This document shows positions 1-9,204 of a stretch of 64,000 nt of DNA, in pieces. The notes under the pieces were generated by a model. That model saw nothing but the letters and a program-made list of their open reading frames with translations, was not told the origin of the DNA and searched no databases. Every line of letters starts with the position of its first letter. Positions within the stretch are counted from its first letter, which is position 1. A program made the position numbers and the translations under genes. Source of the stretch: an uncultured Clostridia bacterium (lineage in GTDB: Bacteria; Bacillota; Clostridia; Oscillospirales; Oscillospiraceae); the NCBI GenBank assembly GCA_945877365.1, contig CAMCRV010000006.1, positions 1 to 64,000 of the forward strand, read 5' to 3'.

Positions 1-88
1 CACCGGTTTCGCTTACCTCGATCTTGTTTTCGTAGTTCTTGATCTGACTACGAATAATTTTCGTTATTTCTTCGGGTCTAAGTTCCAT
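1..88 (-). CDS. atpA: F-type ATP synthase alpha subunit, N-terminal fragment (runs off window)
   Basis: Reverse strand encodes MELRPEEITKIIRSQIKNYENKIEVSETG, typical AtpA N-terminus, directly downstream of atpH. Confidence 0.9.
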   Translation of the reverse strand, partial: MELRPEEITKIIRSQIKNYENKIEVSETG

Positions 89-106
89 ACAGTCCCTGCT
101 TTCTCA

Positions 107-646
107 TCAGAGTACGGTGTTTTTCAGCAGATCCCGGATGGTATCCATGCGGTGAGAAACCGTATCATCCAGGCGCTGTCCGTCGTAGTCCAGGCGAACG
201 CCGCCCAAACAAGAAGGGTCAATACGATTGACCAGTTCAATGTGCTTACCGGTGATTCTGGCCAGCTTTTCGGTAAGCTTTTCTGCCTGCTGGGCAGACA
301 AGGCAACTGCCGTAACGGCAGTCACGGGCAGGATGCCGTTATCCTCGTTGAAGAGGATGGCGTAGGCATCACAGCAGTCGCTGAAGTGCCGGACATAGTT
401 TTTCTCTGTCAGGATCTTCAGGAAGTTCAGCAAATAGGGGTGGATGCTGCCCCGGAAGCTGTCGTCCAGAATCTGGCAGCGTTCCGCTTTGGACAGGCTG
501 GGGGAGGAGAGCAGGCGGATGAAATCCGGATCCTGCCGGAAGCACTGCTGCAGAACCTTCAGCTGTGCTCCGATCTCCTGACTCAGGTTCTCATCCTTGG
601 CCAGTGTGTACAGGGATTCGCCGTAAACATTTCCAATCTGGGTCAT
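107..646 (-). CDS. atpH: F-type ATP synthase delta subunit
   Basis: OSCP/delta-like sequence; position between atpF and atpA. Confidence 0.93.
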   Translation of the reverse strand: MTQIGNVYGESLYTLAKDENLSQEIGAQLKVLQQCFRQDPDFIRLLSSPSLSKAERCQILDDSFRGSIHPYLLNFLKILTEKNYVRHFSDCCDAYAILFNEDNGILPVTAVTAVALSAQQAEKLTEKLARITGKHIELVNRIDPSCLGGVRLDYDGQRLDDTVSHRMDTIRDLLKNTVL

Positions 647-1152
647 ACCGAATCACCCAATTCGTTGATGAAGCGGTCGATCAGCTGTTCCTGATCGGCG
701 GCGCTGAGTTCACGCTCCACGACCTTACCGGCGATGGCCATAGCCAGACCGGAAATTTCGTTCTTTGCGTCGTTGATAGCCTTCTTCTTCTCCATCTCGA
801 TGTCGGAAGACGCCTTCAGCTTGATCTGGGCAGCAGTCTGCTGAGCCTGATTGATGATCTCTTCACTGCGGCTGTTGGCGGTGCGCTGGGCAGTCAGCAG
901 CAGATCATCAGCCTTGGCACGGGCTTCCTTCATGTTCTGCTCGTAGGTCTCCTTAATGGTCATGGCCTCGGCACGGGCAGCCTGGGCATCGGTGATTTCC
1001 TTATCGGCAGCGGTGCGCCGCTGGTCGAGGATGGCTTTCACCTTGTCCAGGAAGAAGATCTTTGCGATGAGCAGCTGGATAAACAGGTTGCAAATCTGGG
1101 CAATCAGCGTAACAGGGTTTACCGTCACTAAGGACTGGTAAAGGGTCTCCAT
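643..1152 (-). CDS. atpF: F-type ATP synthase b subunit
   Basis: N-terminal TM helix plus long charged coil; 4-bp overlap with atpH. Confidence 0.94.
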   Translation of the reverse strand: METLYQSLVTVNPVTLIAQICNLFIQLLIAKIFFLDKVKAILDQRRTAADKEITDAQAARAEAMTIKETYEQNMKEARAKADDLLLTAQRTANSRSEEIINQAQQTAAQIKLKASSDIEMEKKKAINDAKNEISGLAMAIAGKVVERELSAADQEQLIDRFINELGDSV

Positions 1153-1206
1153 TGCGTTGCCTCCTTCCGGCTAAAATTTTACTTTTGGATTACTTTCGGC
1201 CGGAAC

Positions 1207-1521
<315 letters not shown>

Positions 1522-1539
1522 TTATTCAAATGGCTGGGC

Positions 1540-2418
1540 TTAGTCGCCGGCAGCCTGTTTGATGAAGAGAGTGGTGAGGGTGCAGAAGATAAATGCCTGA
1601 ATGCAGCCGCCGAACCAGTCGAAGTACAGGCTGGGGATGGCGGGGATACCCACGGTCAGCCAGGGGTAATGCACACCCAGATTGGTGATCACGGCCAGAA
1701 CACCCAGAACGGCAACGATGATGCCCAGAATGAAGAACAGCTTTTTATTGGCCTTTTTGCCGAAGAGAATCAGCAAAGCGCCCAGTGCGGCAACGCAGAC
1801 GGCAGCCACCAGGCTGGAGCCCAGCAGACCGAACAGAGCGTTGTTGGCGGCAGCCAGAGCGGCATAGATCAGGGCGCTGATAACCGTGCCGGAGAGGATG
1901 TTGCCGAAGTGACGGCAGGCCATGGACACGGGGGTAAAGCACTCGGACATGATGTTGATGGGCAGCAGCACGGCGATGGGATCCAGGAAGCTCTTCATGT
2001 ATGCCACAATGCCGGAGGATTTGATCTTGTGGTAGGTAATCAGCACGAAAACCACAAGAGCCCAGGCCAGCTCCGTCATCAGATCAGCCGTGGGGCTCCA
2101 GATGCCCAGCAAACTGATGAGATTGGAGATGACGCTGGTGATGAAAATGGTTCCCACCAGGGGGATGTAGTGGTCAAATCCGGTGCCCATGTTGCCACGG
2201 ACGAAGTTGACCAGAGATGTGTAGGCCATTTCGGCAACAGCCTGCTTGCGGGAAATTCCGGAGACCTTCAGCCCGGAGCCCAGCCAGATCAGCAGACCCG
2301 AAATGATCAGCATGACCAGCCAGCTGGCCGTCAGCGTCTGGGTGATCTGCACAGATCCGAACAGGGGAACATTCTCAATCGTAGCCAGAATTCTCGCACC
2401 GTTGATAGATACATCCAT
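1540..2418 (-). CDS. atpB: F-type ATP synthase a subunit
   Basis: Polytopic AtpB-like sequence in operon order. Confidence 0.93.
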   Translation of the reverse strand: MDVSINGARILATIENVPLFGSVQITQTLTASWLVMLIISGLLIWLGSGLKVSGISRKQAVAEMAYTSLVNFVRGNMGTGFDHYIPLVGTIFITSVISNLISLLGIWSPTADLMTELAWALVVFVLITYHKIKSSGIVAYMKSFLDPIAVLLPINIMSECFTPVSMACRHFGNILSGTVISALIYAALAAANNALFGLLGSSLVAAVCVAALGALLILFGKKANKKLFFILGIIVAVLGVLAVITNLGVHYPWLTVGIPAIPSLYFDWFGGCIQAFIFCTLTTLFIKQAAGD

Positions 2419-2453
2419 AAGTTTACTTCACCTCGCAGATTATATAAAAAACT

Positions 2454-2942
2454 TTAAATTTCAAAGGGACCCAGATGATCCTCCTCTTCCTCGGCAGCTT
2501 CTTCGGCGGCTTCGGCAGGAGCTTCGGTTCTGGGGGGATCCGGGGGCAGCAGCTTGCCCTTGGCCTGTAAATAATAGATGATGATGGGCGGATACAGCAG
2601 AGGAACCGCACCGGCCACCAGATGAATCTGAGGAACCAGGAAACAGACAATCACCCAAACTGCCTGAAGCATCAGGCGGCCGTTGTAGCTGGCCTGAAAG
2701 AAGGCCTTCATCTGCTTTTGATCCTCAAAATCCACCGCCTTCTGAACTGTCAGGCACATGATGGTAAAATTCAGAATGGTGATGATGGAGCCGCCAAGAG
2801 CGCCCACAAAAATGCGGTAGCTGAAGGTGCCGATGCCAAACTGGCTCAGCAGGAAGAGGCCTGCCACCAGCAGGACATCGCAGACAAGGGTTCCCTTGGC
2901 GATGCGTGCGATTTCCTTACGGGATGCGCTTTGCAGTTTCAT
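2454..2942 (-). CDS. ATP synthase I-like membrane protein
   Basis: Four-TM small protein upstream of atpB; AtpI-like by position and topology. Confidence 0.65.
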   Translation of the reverse strand: MKLQSASRKEIARIAKGTLVCDVLLVAGLFLLSQFGIGTFSYRIFVGALGGSIITILNFTIMCLTVQKAVDFEDQKQMKAFFQASYNGRLMLQAVWVIVCFLVPQIHLVAGAVPLLYPPIIIYYLQAKGKLLPPDPPRTEAPAEAAEEAAEEEEDHLGPFEI

Positions 2943-2958
2943 AGAGTCAAGTCCTTTG

Positions 2959-3216
2959 CTATTTGTGGTCGTTGAAGGCCAGAGGGGCTTCTTTGGTGGG
3001 GGAGGCCTCCTCAGCGGCCTTGCGCAGGGCGTGCAGGCAGGAGCGGACGGTGCTGATACTGGTCAGCAGTCCGAGGATGCCGCAAACGGCAAAAATCCAC
3101 ATCCCGAGGCTGAATTTTGCCTGCAGCCAACTGGCCAGTATCAGGAAGAAGCAGAGCGGAAACAGAATGGAAAAGCCGAACTGCCCAACCCAAAGCAGCA
3201 AACTCAATATTTTCAT
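2959..3216 (-). CDS. AtpZ/AtpI-like small membrane protein
   Basis: Two-TM protein MKILSLLLWVGQFGFSILFPLCFFLILASWL..., first gene of ATP synthase operon. Confidence 0.6.
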   Translation of the reverse strand: MKILSLLLWVGQFGFSILFPLCFFLILASWLQAKFSLGMWIFAVCGILGLLTSISTVRSCLHALRKAAEEASPTKEAPLAFNDHK

Positions 3217-3265
3217 ACAGCCCTCCGAGCGTGGATCTATTGAAGTGCGCAAATTATTCGGTATA

Positions 3266-3294
3266 ATTATAACTGATTCCATCTCAACTTGCAA
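3266..3294 (-). promoter_or_regulatory. Sigma-A type promoter for ATP synthase operon
   Basis: Minus strand TTGCAA-17 bp-TATAAT. Confidence 0.6.
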
Positions 3295-3458
3295 TTATGA
3301 CAATTGCCCTAATTATGCTTTCGGAATTTATTAATTTTCTACAAAAAATTTGTTGAAAAATCGAATATAAATCCAAAATAAACAGAAAAGAAGCCCTTTA
3401 AAAACAGGTACGCCTATTGTATAATAAGGAAAAGAAAACAATACGATGGAGAAAAACT

Positions 3459-5669
3459 ATGGAACAGGACATGGAAATCCTGCAGGGTGTCATCAGCTCT
3501 GTGGTGTTTGAGAACTACGACAACGGCTATACCGTGCTGCGGCTGAGTCTTGGAGGCGGCCAGACCGTCACAGTGGTGGGTACCATCCCTCTGCCGGTGG
3601 TGGGGGAGCAGCTGATGGTCACCGGCAAATGGGGCAATCACCCCAGCTATGGCAAACAGTTTGAAGCGGAATTTCTGGAACGAATGATGCCCCAGACCAC
3701 CTCGGGAATCCTCAGCTTCCTCAGCAGCCGCACCATCCGGGGCATCGGCCCCAAAATGGCCGCCCGGATTGTGGATCACTTTGGAGAGCAGACCCTGCAG
3801 GTGATGGAGCGGGAGCCTGTCCGTCTGGCGGAGGTCACCGGCATCAGTCCGCAGAAGGCGGCGGAGATCGGAGAAGCCTTCCGGCTTCAGATGGGTGTGC
3901 GCCAGCTGATGGAGTTTTTTGCCCTCCATCAGCTTCCCGCGGAGCTGGCAGTGCGAACCTATAAAATTTACGGGGATGCCGCTGTGGAGCTGCTCTACGA
4001 TGACCCTTACCTGCTGATGGATGAGGGACTGGATGCCCCATTCGGGGCAGTGGATCGGTTTGCCATAGAGCTGGGTGTTGCGGGAGATGATCCCAGACGA
4101 CTGGAAGCCGGCGTCCTGTTTGAGCTGAACTATAACCTTTCCGCCGGTCACAGCTTCCTGCCCCAGGACAAGCTGATTGCTGCCACGGCTCAGCTGCTGT
4201 TCGTGGAGGCTGAGCTTGTGCAGCAGGCGGTGGAGAGACTTTTGCAGGCTGAGCGGCTGGTGCGGTGTACGCTGGCGGGAATCGTGGTGGTGTACCTGCC
4301 CCAGCTTTATGAAGCGGAAACCTATTGCACCCGTCGCCTGCTGGAATTTGCTTCCCTGGAATTTCCGGAACCGCGGGGATTGGATAAAAAAGTGGGTCAG
4401 GTGGCACAGGAAAGCGGAATTGACTACTCTGCGGAACAGGAGCAGGCCATCCGCCGGGCGGCCACCTCCGGCCTTCTGATGATCACCGGCGGCCCCGGCA
4501 CCGGTAAGACTACTATATTAAATGGTATTCTCTCCCTGCTGGGGCAGATGCAGCTTCGCTGCGTTCTGGCTGCTCCCACCGGTCGTGCGGCGAAACGGCT
4601 GACGGAGGTCACCGGCGAAGAGGCATCCACCATTCACAGGCTTCTGGAGGCCTCGGTGGATCCGCATACGGGGAAAATGGTATTTGTCCGGGATGCAGGA
4701 AATCCCATCCAGGCGGATGCTGTGATTGTGGACGAGATGTCCATGGTGGATGTGCAGCTTTTGTACAGTCTTTTGCAGGCCATTCCCCAGGGGAAGCGGC
4801 TGATTCTGGTGGGGGATCCCGACCAGCTGCCCCCGGTGGGGCCTGGCTTTCCCTTCAGCGATATGCTCCGGGCAGGGGTCTTGCCCGGGGTCAGGCTGGT
4901 GGAGATTTTCCGTCAGGCGCAGAAGAGCCTGATTGTTATGAATGCCCACCGGGTGAATCAGGGGCAGATGCCGGAGCTGAAGGTCACCAGCAGTGATTTC
5001 TTCTTCCTGCGTCGGCAGACGGAGGAACAGCTGGCATCCACCATCCGGGATCTGTGTACCACCCGTCTGCCCAAGAATATGGGCATTCCACCGGAGCAGA
5101 TTCAGGTGCTCTGCCCCACCCGAAAGGGCGGCGTGGGAACCATCGCTTTGAATCAGCTTTTGCAGCAGGCCTTGAATCCGGCCTCCCCGGAGAAAAAGGA
5201 GCATCAGAGTGGTCAGTTCCTCTTCCGGGAGGGAGATCGGGTGATGCAGATCCGAAATAACTACGATATTCTATGGAAAAAGCTGGACGGCTCCGCGGTA
5301 GGCACCGGGATTTTCAATGGAGATATGGGTGTCATCACATCCATCGACAGTAATCAGGAGACGATGACCATTGTCTTTGACGACCGTCAGGCGCAGTACG
5401 ACTTTACCCAGCTGAATGAGCTGGAGCCCAGCTATGCGGTGACGGTACATAAGAGCCAGGGCAGCGAATACCGGGCGGTGATTCTCACAGCCTGGAACGC
5501 CTCTGCCTATCTGCTCAGCCGCAGTATTCTCTACACCGCCATCACCCGGGCCAGAGAGCTGCTGATTCTGGTGGGACGGGAGGATATTGTGGCCGCCATG
5601 ACGGAAAATGCCAAACGCAGCCGCCGGTACTCCGGCCTGAAGCTGAGGCTGCAGGGGAAAGTGGAATGA
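3459..5669 (+). CDS. recD2: RecD2-type SF1B DNA helicase
   Basis: Tandem HhH region, Walker A GGPGTGKTT, DEMSMVD, YAVTVHKSQGSEY motifs. Confidence 0.93.
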   Translation: MEQDMEILQGVISSVVFENYDNGYTVLRLSLGGGQTVTVVGTIPLPVVGEQLMVTGKWGNHPSYGKQFEAEFLERMMPQTTSGILSFLSSRTIRGIGPKMAARIVDHFGEQTLQVMEREPVRLAEVTGISPQKAAEIGEAFRLQMGVRQLMEFFALHQLPAELAVRTYKIYGDAAVELLYDDPYLLMDEGLDAPFGAVDRFAIELGVAGDDPRRLEAGVLFELNYNLSAGHSFLPQDKLIAATAQLLFVEAELVQQAVERLLQAERLVRCTLAGIVVVYLPQLYEAETYCTRRLLEFASLEFPEPRGLDKKVGQVAQESGIDYSAEQEQAIRRAATSGLLMITGGPGTGKTTILNGILSLLGQMQLRCVLAAPTGRAAKRLTEVTGEEASTIHRLLEASVDPHTGKMVFVRDAGNPIQADAVIVDEMSMVDVQLLYSLLQAIPQGKRLILVGDPDQLPPVGPGFPFSDMLRAGVLPGVRLVEIFRQAQKSLIVMNAHRVNQGQMPELKVTSSDFFFLRRQTEEQLASTIRDLCTTRLPKNMGIPPEQIQVLCPTRKGGVGTIALNQLLQQALNPASPEKKEHQSGQFLFREGDRVMQIRNNYDILWKKLDGSAVGTGIFNGDMGVITSIDSNQETMTIVFDDRQAQYDFTQLNELEPSYAVTVHKSQGSEYRAVILTAWNASAYLLSRSILYTAITRARELLILVGREDIVAAMTENAKRSRRYSGLKLRLQGKVE

Positions 5670-6322
5670 AAATCTACCATTGGCTTATGGGTCTCCTGTT
5701 TCCGCCCAGATGCATTCTGTGCAGAAGGGTGCTGAAAAAAGAGGAGCTGGATCTGTGCCGGAGCTGCCGCAGCGATACTCCGGACTACTGCGGCGGAAAA
5801 AGGAAACTTCAGTTTCTTGACAGCTTCTGCGCAATCTGGTACTATAGAGGGAATGTAAGGAGCAGTCTTTTGCGGTATAAGTTCGGTTATGCTCGCTCCT
5901 ATGCCCACGGCTACGGCAGATTGCTGGCCGGAAAGCTCCTTCAGGAATATCCGGACGGCTTCGATGTGCTGACCTGGGTTCCCATCAGCTCCCTGCGGGA
6001 ATTCTCCCGGGGCTATGACCAGAGCCGGCTGATTGCGCAGGCTGTGGGACGGGAGCTGGGAATGACCCCGGTTCGCACCCTGAAAAAGACCCGGAACAAC
6101 CCCCGGCAGTCCCGGATCAAGGGCGCAGCGCAGCGCCGGGCCAATGTTCTGGGTGTCTATCAGATTCAGAACAGTGAGGCCATCGCCGGGAAGCGGATCC
6201 TTCTGCTGGACGATATTCTCACTACCGGCGCCACTGCCGGTGAGTGTGCCCGGATGCTGCTGACAGCAGGGGCAAAGGAAGTGCACTGCGCCGTGGTTGC
6301 CGCGGCGCGAAAGGAAGAATAG
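5666..6322 (+). CDS. comF: ComF family phosphoribosyltransferase-like protein
   Basis: N-terminal CxxC zinc finger, PRTase motif LLDDILTTGAT; ATGA overlap with recD2. Confidence 0.9.
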   Translation: MKIYHWLMGLLFPPRCILCRRVLKKEELDLCRSCRSDTPDYCGGKRKLQFLDSFCAIWYYRGNVRSSLLRYKFGYARSYAHGYGRLLAGKLLQEYPDGFDVLTWVPISSLREFSRGYDQSRLIAQAVGRELGMTPVRTLKKTRNNPRQSRIKGAAQRRANVLGVYQIQNSEAIAGKRILLLDDILTTGATAGECARMLLTAGAKEVHCAVVAAARKEE

Positions 6323-6330
6323 GTGTAATT

Positions 6331-7368
6331 ATGTTTTTGTTTTCCAACGACCTGGGCGTTGACCTGGGCAACTCCAATGTTTTGATTTATGCGGACGGCA
6401 AGGGTCTGGTGGTTCGGGAGCCCTCCGTGGTGGCGGTGGATAAGAACACCGGCAAGATCCTTCAGGTGGGCGCTGCCGCCCGGAATATGCTGGGCAGAAC
6501 CCCCGGCAATGTGGTGGCTATGAAGCCCCTGCGGGATGGAATTATCTCCGACCATGAGATGACGGTGCGGATGCTTCAGGAGATGTTCAAAACTGCCACC
6601 AAGGCATCCTGGCTCACCCCCAAGCCCCGTGTGGTCATCAGTGTCCCCAGCGGCGTGACGGAGGTGGAGGAGCGCAGCGTTATCAACGCCGCCATCGAAG
6701 CCGGCGCCCGCCGTGTGTTCCTGATTGAGGAGCCTCTGGCTGCCGGATTGGGAGCCGGACTGGATATCAAGGGCGCCACCGGTCATCTGGTGGTGGATAT
6801 CGGCGGCGGCACCACGGATATTGCCGTGCTGAGTATGAACGGCGTGGCGGTTTCCTCTTCCCTGAAAATTGCCGGAGATTATTTTGACGAGTGCATTGCC
6901 CGGTATGTCCGCCGCCAGCACGGCGTGATCATCGGCCAGGTCACCGCAGAGTCCGTCAAGATCCGCATCGGTCAGGTATTCCCCCGGGAGGAGGAGCTGA
7001 CCATGAATGTCAAGGGCAGAGATGCCAAAACCGGTATGCCCAGAGAGGTGACCCTGACCTCCACGGAGATTTACGAGGTTCTGCGCCGTCCGGCCAGAAT
7101 GATCGTGGACGAGATTGTGGCGGTGCTGGAGCAGACTAGCCCGGAGCTGGTGTCCGATATCTCGGAAACAGGCATCACCCTCACCGGCGGATGCGCCCAG
7201 CTGTGGGGCATGGTGGAGCTGATTCTGGAGCGTACCGGCATCCCCACGGTGCTGGCGGACGATCCCGATTCCTGTACCGCCTACGGCTGCGGCAAGAGCC
7301 TTGCCTGGATCAATCATATGCAGGAAGGCCCCATCAATATTGCCAGAAAACGCATGATGCGCGGTTAA
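6331..7368 (+). CDS. mreB: MreB/Mbl family rod-shape actin-like protein
   Basis: MFLFSNDLGVDLGNSNVLIYADGKGLVVREPSVVAV...; actin-like phosphate motifs. Confidence 0.92.
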   Translation: MFLFSNDLGVDLGNSNVLIYADGKGLVVREPSVVAVDKNTGKILQVGAAARNMLGRTPGNVVAMKPLRDGIISDHEMTVRMLQEMFKTATKASWLTPKPRVVISVPSGVTEVEERSVINAAIEAGARRVFLIEEPLAAGLGAGLDIKGATGHLVVDIGGGTTDIAVLSMNGVAVSSSLKIAGDYFDECIARYVRRQHGVIIGQVTAESVKIRIGQVFPREEELTMNVKGRDAKTGMPREVTLTSTEIYEVLRRPARMIVDEIVAVLEQTSPELVSDISETGITLTGGCAQLWGMVELILERTGIPTVLADDPDSCTAYGCGKSLAWINHMQEGPINIARKRMMRG

Positions 7369-7375
7369 AAGAAAT

Positions 7376-7402
7376 GCCCCCGGATTTCCGGGGGCGTTTT
7401 TC
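7376..7402. terminator. Bidirectional intrinsic terminator
   Basis: GCCCCCGGATTTCCGGGGGC followed by T-run. Confidence 0.8.
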
Positions 7403-7790
7403 AGGCATTACCGGAGGTCTGATAGCCCTCGCAGGGGCCTTCCCGGTCGCAGTTTCTGGGGGAGAACTGTTCCTCGGGGAAGGGGATCCGGCTGAACAGC
7501 TCGCAGGGATCTTCGGAACAGCCGGGGCTGTCGCAGCACTCCTTGCAGGGGATGCTGTATTCCAGCACGGGAACCACCAGCTGGGCATCCCGTTCCAGCC
7601 GGATGATGGAGAACTGTCCCAGGGTGACAAACAGCCGGTGTTTGTCGCCGGAGAGCACCAGCTCCTCGTCGAACTGTCCCCGGATGGCTCCGGGAATCTG
7701 GCAGACGGTGTCGGAGCAGGAGCACTCGCACACCTCCCGCACCCGGGAGGAAAGCACCATGGGATCCAGCACCTCCACTGCCGGCACCAA
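7401..7790 (-). pseudogene. C-terminal half of a conserved clostridial protein, apparently interrupted by the 7772-15522 element
   Basis: VLDPMVLSSRVREVCECSCSDTVCQIPG...RLFVTLGQFSIIRLERDAQLVVPVLEYSIPCKECC...DPCELFSRIPFPEEQF; no ATG/GTG start, only TTG at 7790. Confidence 0.7.
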
Positions 7791-7833
7791 AGTGCCATGC
7801 CGGATCAGAAAAGCCGCGGCCTGAAAAAAACAG

Positions 7834-7862
7834 TTGCCAAATTCAGGAGAAAGTGGTACAAT
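7834..7862 (+). promoter_or_regulatory. Sigma-A type promoter for VOC-family gene
   Basis: TTGCCA-17 bp-TACAAT upstream of 7897. Confidence 0.6.
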
Positions 7863-7896
7863 AAAAATTGAAATTTGAACACAAAGAGGTGAGGGT

Positions 7897-8277
7897 ATGA
7901 ATCTGAAAAGCGTCCATCACATTGCCATCATTGTTTCTGACCATGACAGGGCGTTGGACTTCTATGTGAACAAGCTGGGCTTTTCCGTGATTCGGGACTG
8001 CTTCCGGCAGGAGCGCAGCGACTGGAAGACGGATCTGGCTCTGGATGGACTGGAGCTGGAGCTTTTCTCCCAGTCCAATCCCCCCAAGCGCCCCAGCTAT
8101 CCCGAGGCCTGCGGCCTGCGGCATCTGGCCTTCCGGGTGGCAGATATTGAGGCTGCCGTGGCAGAGCTGGCGGAAAAGGGGATTGTATGTGAACCTATCC
8201 GCATGGATCCCTATACAAAGACGCGGATGACCTTTTTTTCAGACCCTGATGGTCTGCCGCTGGAGCTTCACGAATAA
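7897..8277 (+). CDS. VOC family protein (glyoxalase/lactoylglutathione lyase-like, YaeR/GloA2 type)
   Basis: HHIAIIVSDHDRALDFYVNKLGF...; RHLAFRVADIEAAVAEL; FFSDPDGLPLELHE. Confidence 0.88.
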   Translation: MNLKSVHHIAIIVSDHDRALDFYVNKLGFSVIRDCFRQERSDWKTDLALDGLELELFSQSNPPKRPSYPEACGLRHLAFRVADIEAAVAELAEKGIVCEPIRMDPYTKTRMTFFSDPDGLPLELHE

Positions 8278-8305
8278 AAGTTAACCGTTCTGAACAGAGG
8301 GGAGC

Positions 8306-8334
8306 TTGTCTTCCCTCTGAAAGATTGTTAAAAT
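8306..8334 (+). promoter_or_regulatory. Promoter for glmS-ribozyme transcript
   Basis: TTGTCT-17 bp-TAAAAT, ~37 nt upstream of predicted ribozyme cleavage site. Confidence 0.5.
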
Positions 8335-8370
8335 GACCACAGCAGGGGAGGGAGGAACCCTGAGGTTATT

Positions 8371-8502
8371 AGCGCCGGGCCCGTAATCGGGTGACGAGGA
8401 TTGGCAGTTGTCGAAAGACTCGGCGGATGCTGCCACGGTTGGGTGAGCCGTCAGAGAGAAAGGAAAAAGCGGAATCAACACTGTAACAGAGGTTCTCTCA
8501 CC
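8371..8502 (+). ncRNA. glmS ribozyme: glmS ribozyme (glucosamine-6-phosphate activated)
   Basis: AGCGCC-[CCCG taat CGGG]-TGACGAGG-...TCGA...TCGGCGGATG-CTGCC... core matches glmS ribozyme consensus; pairings GGCAG/CTGCC, ACGGTT/AGCCGT, GAGAGAA/TTCTCTC; predicted cleavage 8371|8372. Confidence 0.93.
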
Positions 8503-8530
8503 ATCCAAATCTAAAAATCTAGGAGTATTT

Positions 8531-9199
8531 ATGTATACAATTACCGATCTTTATGATCTTGACCACACCATTGCCGCAGATTATCTGCGCCAGTTCACCT
8601 ATCCCTGGGAGGCGCTGAAGGGTATCAAGGAGCTGATCCTGACCCTTGGCCCCAACCTGAATCCGGAGGAGTATGAGGAGCGGGAGCCCAATGTCTGGGT
8701 TCACAAAACCGCCAAGATTTTCCCCTCCGCCTATCTGGGCGCCCCCTGCATCATCGGCCCTAACACCGAGGTTCGCCACTGCGCCTTCATCCGGGGCAGT
8801 GCTCTGGTGGGTGCCGACTGCGTGGTGGGCAACTCCGTGGAGCTGAAAAATGTCATTCTCTTTGACCATGTTCAGACCCCCCATTACAACTATGTGGGCG
8901 ACTCTATTCTGGGCTACTACAGCCACATGGGCGCCGGTTCCATCACCTCCAATGTCAAGAGCGACAAGCAGCTGGTGGTGGTACATAACGGAGACGAGCA
9001 CATGGAAACCGGCATCAAGAAATTCGGCGCCATGCTGGGGGACTTCGTGGAAGTGGGCTGCAATGCCGTCTGCAATCCCGGAACGGTGATCGGCAGACAC
9101 AGCAATGTCTATCCCACCTCCTGCGTCCGGGGCGTCGTCCCGGCCAACAGCATCTGGAAGAACAATGGCACGATCGTCTGCAAGGCAGAAAAGGAGTAA
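8531..9199 (+). CDS. Left-handed beta-helix (hexapeptide repeat) nucleotidyltransferase/acetyltransferase-like protein, GlmU C-domain-like
   Basis: Hexapeptide repeats (VWVHKTAKIFPSAYLGAPCIIGPNTEVRHCAFIRGSALVGADCVVGNSVELKN...). Confidence 0.82.
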   Translation: MYTITDLYDLDHTIAADYLRQFTYPWEALKGIKELILTLGPNLNPEEYEEREPNVWVHKTAKIFPSAYLGAPCIIGPNTEVRHCAFIRGSALVGADCVVGNSVELKNVILFDHVQTPHYNYVGDSILGYYSHMGAGSITSNVKSDKQLVVVHNGDEHMETGIKKFGAMLGDFVEVGCNAVCNPGTVIGRHSNVYPTSCVRGVVPANSIWKNNGTIVCKAEKE

Positions 9200-9204
9200 T
9201 GCAT